Assembly: GCA_905480575.1 (NCBI GenBank)
Contig: CAJQQZ010000006.1
Coordinates: forward strand, 1 to 64,000
Source: an uncultured Alphaproteobacteria bacterium
Lineage (GTDB): Bacteria; Pseudomonadota; Alphaproteobacteria; UBA7985; CAJQQZ01
DNA: 64,000 nt
Reading direction: 5' to 3'
Shown here: positions 7,569 to 16,128 of the stretch, piece after piece
Layout of the letters: every line of letters begins with the position of its first letter
Numbering within the stretch: position 1 is the stretch's first letter
Translations under genes and position numbers: made by a program
Notes under the pieces: generated by a model
Databases searched by the model: none
What the model was told of the DNA's origin: nothing
The model's input: only the letters and a program-made list of their open reading frames with translations

Positions 7569-9341
7569 ATGACGAACTTACAATTTGAATTTTTGGACGA
7601 AATTGGACCTGAACATGGCTTCTTTCATGAGCCCTATGGAGTGGCATCAATTGATGGAGATACGATTTACGTATCAGACCATCGATTGGGGTACATTCAA
7701 AAGTTTGACGCCAATGGGAATAGTATTAGTAAATTGGGCGACTTTGGCTTCTATGGTGCTGCAGATGGCCAACTCAGAAAACCGGCTGGTTTAGCAGTTG
7801 ATTCTCGGAACAATCTCCTCGTTGCCAACTCTGGTAATAATCAAATCGTGGTTTTTGATGAAGAGGGAAACATTCAAGAAGTCTTCGGAATCTATGGACA
7901 ACAACCAGGCGAGCTTGATCGACCATTCGGCGTAAGTGTGAGCGCGAAAGGTAATGTTTGTGTTGCCGATACTGGCAATGGTCGTGTTCAAGTATTCGAT
8001 CGTAACTACAATTTCCTGCATTCGTTTGCCGCCACGAAAGGCGTTACTGTGTTGCCTTTGATATCCCCTGTGTCCGTCAGGGTTGTCAGGCTGGATGGCA
8101 AAGAGTTATTGTTAATCTGTGACACTGGCCAAGGACGCGCACTCCTGACAGATATTGAGGGAGAATTTGTTAGTGAGTTTAGGCCAGGATTGATTGAGCC
8201 AACAGACGCCATCTTACTTGCTACGGGTCAGATTTGCGTTACAGATGCCGATACGCACACCTTTCACTTTTTTGAAGTCGATGGCACACCGGTAAACGTT
8301 TTCGGAGGACTTGGCTCTGGTCTTTCTCAATTTGTTGCGCCTCGCTGTTTAGCACTCAAGAATGATGTTGAGTTTCTCATAACCGATTTTGGTAACTCTA
8401 GGGTTCAAACCGTGGACGTTAACGGCTCACCCCTAGGCACATTTTGCGGCAGCTCTACGCCTCCGGAAAATCATTTTCGTCGGCCAACGCGTGTGAAAGC
8501 CAATACGGATCGTATTTTGGTCTCTGATACGGATAATTTTCGGATCCAAATATTTGATTTTAATTGGGGTTTTGTGTCTTCTTTTGTTCCAGGAGGAACG
8601 CCAGTAGATCTAGACTTCGAACCAAATACCTCAAATGTTTATGTCCTGAATGATCAGTGGACGGTTCACAAAATCGATTCTGATTCAGGTGCTTGGCTGC
8701 AGTCTTTTTCAGTGTTAACCGCTCTCACTGCTTCTGGCCTGGGGACTGGGATTCAACCTCGATCTTGTGTTGTGGATCGAGATGGGAATTTATTTTTCGG
8801 AGGCCAAACCTTTGGAGCCGGTGGCGGAACACCTAATGGAGTTTTGGTGAAAACAGACGCAAATGGTAATTTGCTGAATCAGTTTGGTTCACCCGCTTCT
8901 ACACCGCCGTCGCCCTTCGCAGATTACATATTCGATTTTCCAACAGACATTTCAATGGACGAAAATCGTCAACGCTTGTTTGTATTGGGAAGCCATACGC
9001 AACTCCTTCGCCGTGTGTCTGAATACTTGATGGATGGCAGCTTCATCTTTCACTATAATAACTATCCCATATCGTCAAAGCCTGTCTGTTCCTCTACCTT
9101 CAAGGACAGTTTGTTATCTGCGTCCTCTCGAGGGTTGTTTACATTGAGAGACTTCGGAACCACACGGATTCGGGGCTCTTGGATGCAGGGTCAAAATTCT
9201 GGCGAGTCGGGATCGTTCTGCGAAATTTCAGATATTGAGTTGGTGTTTGATCGTGGCAATGACAAACTCTTTTTGTTTGTAACAGATCCGATAACTAGCA
9301 AGGTTCTGCGCTATAACGTGCCACTGGAAAACAACATCTAA
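7569..9341 (+). CDS. NHL-repeat beta-propeller protein, no signal peptide
   Basis: A 590-residue protein built mainly of NHL repeats. Examples are FHEPYGVASIDGDTIYVSD, LRKPAGLAVDSRNNLLVAN and LDRPFGVSVSAKGNVCVAD, each followed by a strand of the form NxxIxxFD. Further degenerate blades continue to about residue 450. There is no N-terminal signal peptide or membrane segment, unlike many extracellular NHL proteins. The codons are AT-richer than the flanking genes, suggesting separate acquisition. It stands alone, followed by a strong inverted repeat. NHL propellers usually act as binding platforms; the ligand here is unknown. Confidence 0.8.
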   Translation: MTNLQFEFLDEIGPEHGFFHEPYGVASIDGDTIYVSDHRLGYIQKFDANGNSISKLGDFGFYGAADGQLRKPAGLAVDSRNNLLVANSGNNQIVVFDEEGNIQEVFGIYGQQPGELDRPFGVSVSAKGNVCVADTGNGRVQVFDRNYNFLHSFAATKGVTVLPLISPVSVRVVRLDGKELLLICDTGQGRALLTDIEGEFVSEFRPGLIEPTDAILLATGQICVTDADTHTFHFFEVDGTPVNVFGGLGSGLSQFVAPRCLALKNDVEFLITDFGNSRVQTVDVNGSPLGTFCGSSTPPENHFRRPTRVKANTDRILVSDTDNFRIQIFDFNWGFVSSFVPGGTPVDLDFEPNTSNVYVLNDQWTVHKIDSDSGAWLQSFSVLTALTASGLGTGIQPRSCVVDRDGNLFFGGQTFGAGGGTPNGVLVKTDANGNLLNQFGSPASTPPSPFADYIFDFPTDISMDENRQRLFVLGSHTQLLRRVSEYLMDGSFIFHYNNYPISSKPVCSSTFKDSLLSASSRGLFTLRDFGTTRIRGSWMQGQNSGESGSFCEISDIELVFDRGNDKLFLFVTDPITSKVLRYNVPLENNI

Positions 9342-9377
9342 GTAATCAGGTTCTTTCCTCAATCCACTTGCTTCTAT

Positions 9378-9414
9378 AGGTGTTACGGTAACTATTACAG
9401 TTACTGTAACACCT
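9378..9414. repeat. 16-bp-arm inverted repeat after the NHL gene
   Basis: Arms 9378-9393 and 9399-9414 pair over 16 bases with a single G-T wobble and a 5-nt loop (ATTAC), starting AGGTGTTACGGTAACT. The element sits 37 bp after the NHL stop. In RNA it would make a very stable hairpin, but no T-run follows, so it is either a Rho-associated 3' end structure or a DNA-level palindrome bound by a protein. Confidence 0.6.
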
Positions 9415-9431
9415 GCGAGTTCAATCTCGGT

Positions 9432-9644
9432 TCAACGGTTATTTACCTCGAAAAATTTCACTGAAAACAAATCTATTACAATAGTTATCATATCACAGAT
9501 AGACCGCTCATTTGAAGTGTCGCCCAACAAAAAGTGCCGAACTTCCCGGTTGCGCGAATGCCCAATCAGATTGATCTCAGTCATTTCACGAAAACCTGCT
9601 TTGCCCACGATGGGCAGGTCGTGCTCAGAACGAACTGATCTCAA
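9432..9644 (-). pseudogene. Possible remnant of a universal stress protein C-terminus
   Basis: A 70-codon frame on the minus strand contains EINLIGHSRNREVRHFLLG followed by DTSNERS. This resembles the UspA C-terminal signature G-x-x-G-x9-G-S/T-x-x-E plus a degenerate final strand. Upstream sequence shows no continuation of the domain. If genuine, it is a truncated relic; the similarity is short and could be fortuitous. Confidence 0.22.
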
Positions 9645-9650
9645 CTATCT

Positions 9651-9664
9651 TGTAAACGTTTTCA
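9651..9664. promoter_or_regulatory. LacI-family type operator (TGNAANCGNTTNCA) upstream of xsc
   Basis: TGTAAACGTTTTCA matches the general LacI/PurR/CcpA-family operator pattern TGNAANCGNTTNCA at every fixed position. It lies 128 bp upstream of the xsc ATG. The family pattern is established knowledge; regulation of xsc by such a protein is inference, and no LacI-type gene is present in the window. Confidence 0.5.
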
Positions 9665-9792
9665 TACTGGTTCAATGATTGAGTCCAACTGGTCCTATTG
9701 AATCACCCGCCTTATAGAGTAGGTCACATCCACGGATTTCTGCCCGCTTGCAGGGCATCTACTCATGCACACAATCAACAAGAGGAAACGTC

Positions 9793-11574
9793 ATGGTTAA
9801 AATGACCACAGAAGAGGCTTTTGTAAAAGTCTTGCAAATGCACGGCATCGAACATGCTTTTGGTATTATCGGTTCAGCAATGATGCCGATCTCTGACTTG
9901 TTCCCACAGGCTGGTATCAAGTTCTGGGACTGTGCCCACGAATGTAACGGTGGCATGATGGCCGATGGTTACACACGTGCCTCTGGCAAGATGTGCATGG
10001 CTGTGGCGCAAAACGGCCCTGGTATCACGAACTTTGTGACACCTGTTAAGACAGCCTACTGGAACCACACTCCTATGTTGTTGGTGACACCACAGGCGGC
10101 CAACAAGACAATCGGTCAGGGCGGCTTCCAGGAAGTTGAGCAGATGGCTTTGTTCGCTGACATGGTTTGTTACCAAGAAGAAGTTCGCGACCCATCCCGC
10201 ATGGCCGAAGTTTTGAACCGCGTTATTGCTCAGGCTCAGCGTCAGTCTGCGCCAGCGCAAATCAACATTCCACGTGATTACTGGACTCAAGTAATCGATA
10301 TCAACATGCCTCAAATCCTCGAATTTGAACGCCCTGCCGGTGGCGCTGAAGCGATCAAGAATGCGGCTGAGTTGCTTTCATCAGCTAAGTTCCCCGTTAT
10401 CCTTTCAGGTGCTGGTGTGATCCTCGCCGGTGCGATCCCTGCAACGGCTGCTTTGGCCGAAAAGCTCGACTCACCCGTATGCTCAAACTACCAGCACAAC
10501 GATTCATTCCCAGGCAGCCACCCGCTCGCTTGTGGCCCTCTGGGCTACAACGGCTCCAAAGCTGCGATGGACTTGGTTGCCAAAGCTGACGTTGTTTTAG
10601 CACTTGGTACTCGTTTGAACCCATTCTCAACACTGCCTGGTTACGGCGTTGATTACTGGCCAAAAGACGCGAAGATCATTCAGGTTGACATCAACCCAGA
10701 TCGCATCGGCCTTACAAAGCCTGTGGCTGTTGGTATCTGTGGTGACGCGAAGAAAGTCGCTGAATCCATCCTCGCTCAGTTGAGCCCATCAGCCGGTGAC
10801 GCTGGCCGCGCCGACCGTAAAGCCTTGATCCACACAACAAAGTCAGGCTGGTTGCAAACACTCAGCTCTATGGACCACGAAGACGATGATCCAGGCACAA
10901 CTTGGAACGAGCGTGCACGTGCTGATCTGCCGAACCACATGTCACCACGTCAGGCTTGGAGAGCCATCCAGGCAGCACTTCCAAAAGAAGCGATCATCTC
11001 CTCTGACATTGGTAACAACTGTGCCATCGGTAACGCCTACCCTACTTTTGAGGAAGGCCGCAAATACTTGGCACCTGGTCTCTTCGGTCCTTGTGGTTAC
11101 GGTCTTCCTGCCATCGCCGGTGCGAAGATTGGTTGTCCAGACACACCTGTTGTTGGTTTTGCTGGTGACGGCGCATTCGGCATCTCAATGAACGAAATGA
11201 CAGCGGTTGGCCGTGGCGATTGGCCTGCGATTACTCAGGTGATCTTCCGTAACTACCAGTGGGGCGCTGAGAAGCGTAACACGACACTTTGGTTCGACGA
11301 TAACTTCGTCGGTACAGAGCTCGACGAGAACGTGTCTTACGCTGGTATTGCTGAAGCTTGTGGCCTGAAAGGCGTACAAGTTAAGACAACAGACGAGCTG
11401 ACAGCCGCTTTGGCAACAGCTGTTAAAGAGCAGATGGAAGACGGTATCACAACTTTCATCGAAGTTCTGTTGAACAAAGAACTGGGCGAGCCTTTCCGTC
11501 GCGACGCGATGAAGAAGCCAGTTTCTGTTGCCGGTATTGACCCAGCGGACATGCGTCCACAAGCGGGCGCTTAA
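9793..11574 (+). CDS. xsc: Sulfoacetaldehyde acetyltransferase
   Basis: This thiamine-diphosphate enzyme of 593 residues converts sulfoacetaldehyde and phosphate to acetyl phosphate and sulfite, the desulfonating step of taurine and isethionate degradation. The N-terminal HGIEHAFGIIGSAMMPISD, the HECNGGMMADGYTRASGK segment and the GFAGDGAFGISMNEMTA TPP-binding motif with downstream NYQWGAEKRN fit Xsc rather than acetolactate synthase. The start at ATG 9793 has AGAGGA upstream; an earlier in-frame start would add a non-family tail. Codon choice looks like that of a highly expressed gene. No pta or taurine aminotransferase gene is adjacent. A strong terminator follows. Confidence 0.94.
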   Translation: MVKMTTEEAFVKVLQMHGIEHAFGIIGSAMMPISDLFPQAGIKFWDCAHECNGGMMADGYTRASGKMCMAVAQNGPGITNFVTPVKTAYWNHTPMLLVTPQAANKTIGQGGFQEVEQMALFADMVCYQEEVRDPSRMAEVLNRVIAQAQRQSAPAQINIPRDYWTQVIDINMPQILEFERPAGGAEAIKNAAELLSSAKFPVILSGAGVILAGAIPATAALAEKLDSPVCSNYQHNDSFPGSHPLACGPLGYNGSKAAMDLVAKADVVLALGTRLNPFSTLPGYGVDYWPKDAKIIQVDINPDRIGLTKPVAVGICGDAKKVAESILAQLSPSAGDAGRADRKALIHTTKSGWLQTLSSMDHEDDDPGTTWNERARADLPNHMSPRQAWRAIQAALPKEAIISSDIGNNCAIGNAYPTFEEGRKYLAPGLFGPCGYGLPAIAGAKIGCPDTPVVGFAGDGAFGISMNEMTAVGRGDWPAITQVIFRNYQWGAEKRNTTLWFDDNFVGTELDENVSYAGIAEACGLKGVQVKTTDELTAALATAVKEQMEDGITTFIEVLLNKELGEPFRRDAMKKPVSVAGIDPADMRPQAGA

Positions 11575-11607
11575 TCCAGACGACATAAACTAGACGACAT
11601 GGACTTC

Positions 11608-11636
11608 AAAAGGGCTGCCTTCGGGTGGCCCTTTTT
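11608..11636 (+). terminator. Rho-independent terminator after xsc
   Basis: AAAAGGGCTGCC, a TTCG tetraloop and GGTGGCCCTTTT form a 12-bp stem with two G-U pairs, followed by T residues to 11636. It lies 34 bp past the xsc stop, ending the transcript as a single-gene unit. Confidence 0.9.
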
Positions 11637-11686
11637 GTTTGAGGATTAAGGCTGGCAAAAACATCGCGGCTTGCCATATATGGTTC

Positions 11687-12139
11687 ATGCCTCTTGCTCT
11701 CTACTCCTGGCGCTCTGACCCTTCCGTTCCGGACTTCGACGACAGTTTCAAAGTTGTCTTCATGGACGGCGACTGCGCCTTGTGTTCGCGCTCGGCTCGA
11801 TGGATTGCCAAGATGGACAAGCGCGAAGAATTTAAGATTTGCCCTATTCAGGCACCCTTGGGACAAGCTGTATTGGTGCATCACGGGCTGGACCCAAGTG
11901 ATCCCGACAGCTGGTTACTGTTGGATGAAGGGCAAGCTTTCACTTCCTTTGACGCCATCATCAAGACGGGGCAGAGATTGGGTGGCTTCGGTTGTTTGGT
12001 GCTTGTTTTCCGGCCTTTGCCGCGAAAACTAAGGCGCGGCCTCTACCAAATGGTTGCTCGTAATCGCTATCGCTGGTTTGGCAAAGCAGACCTCTGTACT
12101 TTGCCAGATGCTGAACTACAGAAAAGACTGATATTCTAA
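11687..12139 (+). CDS. DCC-family thiol-disulfide oxidoreductase-like protein (DUF393)
   Basis: A 150-residue protein of the DCC family. The defining DGDCALCSR motif (DxDCxxC) lies near residue 26, followed by the family blocks RWIAKMDKREEFKICPIQ, SWLLLDEGQAFTSFDA and VARNRYRWFGK. The family is a thioredoxin-like fold of unproven redox role. The ATG at 11687 is preferred over an upstream TTG at 11639 that overlaps the xsc terminator. It converges with the hemerythrin gene 9 bp away. Confidence 0.85.
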   Translation: MPLALYSWRSDPSVPDFDDSFKVVFMDGDCALCSRSARWIAKMDKREEFKICPIQAPLGQAVLVHHGLDPSDPDSWLLLDEGQAFTSFDAIIKTGQRLGGFGCLVLVFRPLPRKLRRGLYQMVARNRYRWFGKADLCTLPDAELQKRLIF

Positions 12140-12148
12140 GCGACTTGC

Positions 12149-12730
12149 TTAAAATCTAGCTAACAAAATTGGCACGATGATCTCCTCTTCATCCCAGAGA
12201 TGACGTGCCAAGACAGCTTGCAAAGCCTGACATCCATTATGGGCGCGAGCAATCGCATCGCGGTCCGCCGTCTGGTTTTGTAGACAACTCAACGCCCGTT
12301 CGGTCTCATCCAGCGCTTCATCAAGGACGCGGTGGTCTGAATCCAACAGCGATATGGCATGCTCAACATTGGGGTAAAACTGCACAAATCTCGGAAAATA
12401 ATTGTGGTCTTCAATCTCGTGATGATGCTGAGCGAAACTAACAACGTTTGCGCCAACCTCTTTGAGGCGCGCCGTGTTGACCGCATCATCCAGATTGCTC
12501 TCAGCCTCATCCAACAAACGCTGAAACCCTTTGACCAGATAGTCGGACCCGCCGCGCAAGTTGTTATGAATACGCAGCCAAAAATTGGCATAGCCATCAA
12601 AATTGGAATGACTTGACCAACCCTCACGAGGATCGCCCAAGAGAGCGGCCTTGATCTCTGGCGAAAGGTTCTCTCGTTTCAGAATATGGTTTTCAGGCAG
12701 ACTGTAATCGAAAGGTTTTGTTTGGCTCAT
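12149..12730 (-). CDS. Hemerythrin HHE cation-binding domain protein
   Basis: A 193-residue cytoplasmic helical protein with iron-ligand-like histidines in order: NLRGG region, FAQHHHEIEDHNYFPRF (residues around 95-111), LDSDHRVLDEALDE and RHLWDEEEIIVP. These spacings fit the four-helix hemerythrin HHE domain. Such proteins bind a di-iron centre and are linked to oxygen or nitric-oxide sensing or iron-sulfur repair; the specific role here is open. It is a single gene, convergent with the DCC protein and divergent from the S41 peptidase. Confidence 0.83.
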   Translation of the reverse strand: MSQTKPFDYSLPENHILKRENLSPEIKAALLGDPREGWSSHSNFDGYANFWLRIHNNLRGGSDYLVKGFQRLLDEAESNLDDAVNTARLKEVGANVVSFAQHHHEIEDHNYFPRFVQFYPNVEHAISLLDSDHRVLDEALDETERALSCLQNQTADRDAIARAHNGCQALQAVLARHLWDEEEIIVPILLARF

Positions 12731-12887
12731 AATGAGCTGTCACTAGCACTGCGCATGAGCAAAGACCAGAGAGGCAAACCTGGCACGGCGTTTTTCACCA
12801 ACACTGTGCAAAAGGTCGAAATCCTTGGTTGCAAAACCAAAAGCGGCTAGACTTAAAACCATAGCGTTCATTAGACCGACACTCCCT

Positions 12888-14549
12888 ATGCATAAGGTTC
12901 TTTATTGCTTTTTCTTCGTCTTGATTGCGTCGTTGATCGCGACCATCAGCTTTGACGTCGATGCAAAAGGAAAGAAGCTCACCCCAAAGCAAATGCACAA
13001 GGAACTCAACATTACCCTTGAGCTTTTAAGAGACCAACATCCCAATTTCGGATTCTATAGCCACCAAACGGTCGTAAATCAATCTTTCAACAAAGCAAAA
13101 AGAGAAATCACGAGCCCTCTAAGTCGGGAGGAATTCTTTAAGCGGCTGATGCCCCTCGTCACTCAAGTTAGTGACGCTCACACTTGCCTGGACGTTCCGG
13201 AAAAACTTTTAAGGAGGTACTTTAAGCTCAACACTAAGGTCTTACCAATAGTGTTGACGGTCCACCCGCGCCATGCCGTTGTGACCAAGAGCTACCCAGT
13301 ACTTAAGGCAGGTGCGAAAATCACAAGCATTGACGGACGATCCATTCGCCGGATCATCAAAGACCTAAGCGCTTTTACCTGTCGCGATGGTAACAACCAA
13401 AGTGCGATTCTTGATCAACTGAATGACGGATTCCCATGGTTCTACCATCTGGCCTACGGCGAAAGTTCTCGCCATGAATTGGTTGTCGACCTGCCCAACG
13501 GCAGTCTGGAGACATTGCAGGTCAAATCCAAACGTCTTGCATCGATTCTCCCGCGGTTTGCGCGCCGGGACAGGCAATCGAAAAAATTCCTCAAAACAAA
13601 ATGGTTCAATGCAATTCGCACCTATTACATTGATCTCAATTCATTCATGCCCGACAAGACTCGCTTCCAAAAAAGCATAGGCAAAACATTCAAGGACGTT
13701 GCGAAGAAAGAGGCCAAACACCTTATTTTGGACCTCAGAGGAAATGATGGCGGTCTGACCGAAAATGCAGCGCACCTACTCTCATATTTGGTGAAAAAAT
13801 CCTTCTACTTTCCGCGGTTTTATCATCTGCCGAAAGAGAAACTCTTGCTCCCCACAAAAACAAAGAATGTGGTCCCTTCTCCTAAAGGGAAAGACACCCA
13901 CATCAATGTAGCGAACGAACTGATTTCAAAAGTGAACCGGTGGATGGGAATGACAACAGCGATACCGGGTGGCAATGTCCTACCTAACAATTCCACCGGT
14001 CGTCAAAAATCTCCCTTCAAAGGTAAAATCCATGTCTTGATCGATGGTGGGACAGCCTCTGCCTCTTCTATGCTTGCCGCTCATTTGAGAACGCATGGCG
14101 AAGCAACTTTTTATGGAGCCGATGCGGGCGGCATTCCTGGGCGAAACTGTGCTGCGCCCTCACATGCTTATGTTCTTCCCCACAGCAGATTTGAGCTTCA
14201 CGTCGCTTGGTTTTGTCACCTCGAAAAAGTCACCAAAAAGTTTTCGACTTTCAAGCCCGATGTACTCTTTGTCGATAGCAAAGCTGACAGTTTCAAGAAA
14301 GATCGCTTGCTGGATTTGGTTAAAGGGAAGATCGAAATTGATTCCTATCCCGCCATTCCCAAAGCCAAGCCATTGAGTCTGCAATTCAAGCAAAGCTATG
14401 GATCGAGAAAAAGAATTGAACTAAAGAAACAACCTGAGCCTAGTGAGGAAATGCTGGAAATGGATTTCGGAATCCCCTTGCCTAAACCCAAGCCTCTAAG
14501 CCGACAATTCCGAAAAAGCTATGGCGTCAATGCCGGTAAGCAAAGCTAA
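12888..14549 (+). CDS. Exported S41-family peptidase with duplicated C-terminal tail
   Basis: A protein of 553 residues beginning with a Sec signal peptide (hydrophobic stretch to about residue 26 ending VDA). A tail-specific-protease-like core follows: HLILDLRGNDGG, then IDGGTASASSMLAAHLRTHG, the position of the nucleophilic serine in S41 enzymes, and YGADAGG. The C-terminus holds two copies of PKxKPLSxQFxxSYG about 40 residues apart, ending at the last residues. ATG 12888 was chosen because it opens the signal peptide; a TTG 21 codons earlier would bury it. Its stop overlaps the convergent hydrolase by 4 bp. The substrate is unknown. Confidence 0.8.
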   Translation: MHKVLYCFFFVLIASLIATISFDVDAKGKKLTPKQMHKELNITLELLRDQHPNFGFYSHQTVVNQSFNKAKREITSPLSREEFFKRLMPLVTQVSDAHTCLDVPEKLLRRYFKLNTKVLPIVLTVHPRHAVVTKSYPVLKAGAKITSIDGRSIRRIIKDLSAFTCRDGNNQSAILDQLNDGFPWFYHLAYGESSRHELVVDLPNGSLETLQVKSKRLASILPRFARRDRQSKKFLKTKWFNAIRTYYIDLNSFMPDKTRFQKSIGKTFKDVAKKEAKHLILDLRGNDGGLTENAAHLLSYLVKKSFYFPRFYHLPKEKLLLPTKTKNVVPSPKGKDTHINVANELISKVNRWMGMTTAIPGGNVLPNNSTGRQKSPFKGKIHVLIDGGTASASSMLAAHLRTHGEATFYGADAGGIPGRNCAAPSHAYVLPHSRFELHVAWFCHLEKVTKKFSTFKPDVLFVDSKADSFKKDRLLDLVKGKIEIDSYPAIPKAKPLSLQFKQSYGSRKRIELKKQPEPSEEMLEMDFGIPLPKPKPLSRQFRKSYGVNAGKQS

Positions 14550-15292
14550 TTGCTCCAATGTTCACCAAGAAAGGCTTCAACCGCCTGCCAATAAGGATCG
14601 GCCTTCTTGCCTTGGTTTGTATGGAGAGCAGACGAGCCATGTCGGCCCTGAATTGGGGGCTTAAAGCCAACCTTTTTGTCAGTACCCACCGCATTGAAAA
14701 TTTTGCGCCACTTGCTGGTCTCATTTTTGGCCGAGGTAATGAAGGTAGGAATGGTGATGTCATCAGCCGTGTCACGGATCCAGCTGCCACCGAAGTATTC
14801 ACCCGGCGAGAAAGCCAGCACTCCGTCCGCCAAACCTGGCTCAGCCGCAAGCTTCAGCACGAGGGAAGAAGAATAAGACGAGCCCCAGATGATGATAGGA
14901 CTGTCAGGGCTATTTTCTTTCGCGTAAGCAATGGCTGCTCTCAGGTCGGGTGTTGCATCCTTGTACCGTCTTGGCTTGCCGGCCTTTCGTGCCCGCCGGG
15001 TTGTTTCATTGCGTACGCCGCGGTAGGCCTTTCCAGACCTTTGATCGATCGCCATGGCATTAAAGCCCAACTCGTTAAGCCTGGGTGCTATCGTTCTGTA
15101 TTCACCACGGCTGGACCCTGCTTGATGGAAAAGAACAATGAACGGCGTGCCTGGAGTACCATGCGCTTGATAAAGGTCTGCGGTGACAATCAAACCATCG
15201 TCAGAGGGAAATTCTATTTCGGTTCGATCGTCTGCATTGGCATTAAGCGAGAAAAAAAGGAACGGCAAAAGTAGAGACAGTCGGATAATCAT
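14546..15292 (-). CDS. Exported alpha/beta hydrolase (dienelactone-hydrolase-like)
   Basis: A 248-residue hydrolase with a signal peptide ending near SLNANA. The fold is shown by PFIVLFHQAGSSRGEY (oxyanion side), AMAIDQRSGKAY, the nucleophile elbow WGSSYSSSLVL and a late histidine in RHGSSALH. The start at ATG 15292 is supported by AGGAG upstream; an earlier in-frame start would place 13 residues before the signal peptide. It probably hydrolyses an ester or similar bond in the periplasm; the substrate cannot be read from sequence. Confidence 0.83.
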   Translation of the reverse strand: MIIRLSLLLPFLFFSLNANADDRTEIEFPSDDGLIVTADLYQAHGTPGTPFIVLFHQAGSSRGEYRTIAPRLNELGFNAMAIDQRSGKAYRGVRNETTRRARKAGKPRRYKDATPDLRAAIAYAKENSPDSPIIIWGSSYSSSLVLKLAAEPGLADGVLAFSPGEYFGGSWIRDTADDITIPTFITSAKNETSKWRKIFNAVGTDKKVGFKPPIQGRHGSSALHTNQGKKADPYWQAVEAFLGEHWSN

Positions 15293-15338
15293 GGTCTTGT
15301 TACTCCTAAGTTTGCGACAGTAGCCGCACACTGGGTTT

Positions 15339-16001
15339 TCAATCTATTTTAGTCAAAGTCACATAGCCCACCGGGATCAAACCATCTGCGGTCAGAAAGT
15401 GGCGACTAGACAGTAACCGCACTGACTGTTGGGGTTGAGCATCTTGATTAGGTGAAAGATAGCTCTCCCCAAAATCAGTTCCACTATCCCAAACCCAAAC
15501 GGGAAGCCCTACGCTGTCAATCCATTCCCCATCCCTCATAAGGGACAGATCAGAAATTCCCGCAAACCAATCCGGACTAGGGGCCAACATCGTCACAAAT
15601 GAAAGTAATGGATGTTTGGCTGTTGTCTCGAACTGAAAACTAAAGGAGCCAGGAACTGCTATCCCGGGGACTTCAATGAGGCTACCGATTCTTTCGCGTC
15701 TTAAGCCATCGTCAATCTCTGCCTTCAGGATGTTGCTTCTGCCGTTTTCGGCTACAAGTTCGAGGCCGCTCGACGCAGTATCTCCATCGCGAAACAGATT
15801 GAATTTGCTATGATGCATTATGCCTATTAACCTGGACATATGAGGCCGCTCAGGGAAATCGTGTGGGTTGTTCTCCGCACTCCAAACCACATCGAATGAG
15901 AATTGGTAGCTAACGGAACCTTCATCAGCAGAAAGCAGTGTCGAAAAGCTGACAGCCATTGTAGCAGCCAATGACACAACCAATTTAACAATCCTAAGCA
16001 T
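15339..16001 (-). CDS. Secreted Spondin_N-domain protein
   Basis: A 220-residue exported protein (signal peptide through about FSTLLSA). The mature part reads as one spondin N-terminal domain: SFDVVWSAENNPHDFPERPH, MSRLIGIMHHSKFNLFRDG, LVTMLAPSPDWFAGISDLSL-like sequence (FVTMLAPSPDWFAGISDL) and WVWDSGTDFGESYLSPNQ. The acidic and serine positions of the putative metal site in this fold (PSPDWF, DSGTDFGESY) are kept. Bacterial spondin domains are secreted and of unknown role. Start at ATG 16001 with AGGTGG upstream. It lies 46 bp upstream of the hydrolase gene on the same strand and may be co-transcribed with it. Confidence 0.82.
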   Translation of the reverse strand: MLRIVKLVVSLAATMAVSFSTLLSADEGSVSYQFSFDVVWSAENNPHDFPERPHMSRLIGIMHHSKFNLFRDGDTASSGLELVAENGRSNILKAEIDDGLRRERIGSLIEVPGIAVPGSFSFQFETTAKHPLLSFVTMLAPSPDWFAGISDLSLMRDGEWIDSVGLPVWVWDSGTDFGESYLSPNQDAQPQQSVRLLSSRHFLTADGLIPVGYVTLTKID

Positions 16002-16128
16002 CGCAGACCACCTGATGAATTTGTTACACAATCATCCAATTGAGACCCAATTCCGCGTCGAGCGCAACCGAGATCTACTGACGTAAACTCATCTCCCCGT
16101 GATCAAGCACTTCTTGAGCGCCTCGTGC

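Larger units (their letters stand above)
9342..9792. other. Intergenic region between NHL gene and xsc
   Basis: This region of 451 bp holds a strong inverted repeat (9378-9414), a possible decayed universal-stress-protein fragment on the minus strand (9432-9644), a LacI-type palindrome (9651-9664), two GANTC sites (9681, 9700) and the xsc promoter region. Each is treated separately. Confidence 0.6.

Noticed and set aside
9874-10314. Long antisense frame inside xsc (and others at 11185-11586)
   Set aside because: Shadow of the strongly biased codons of xsc; the opposite strand is a clear full-length enzyme.
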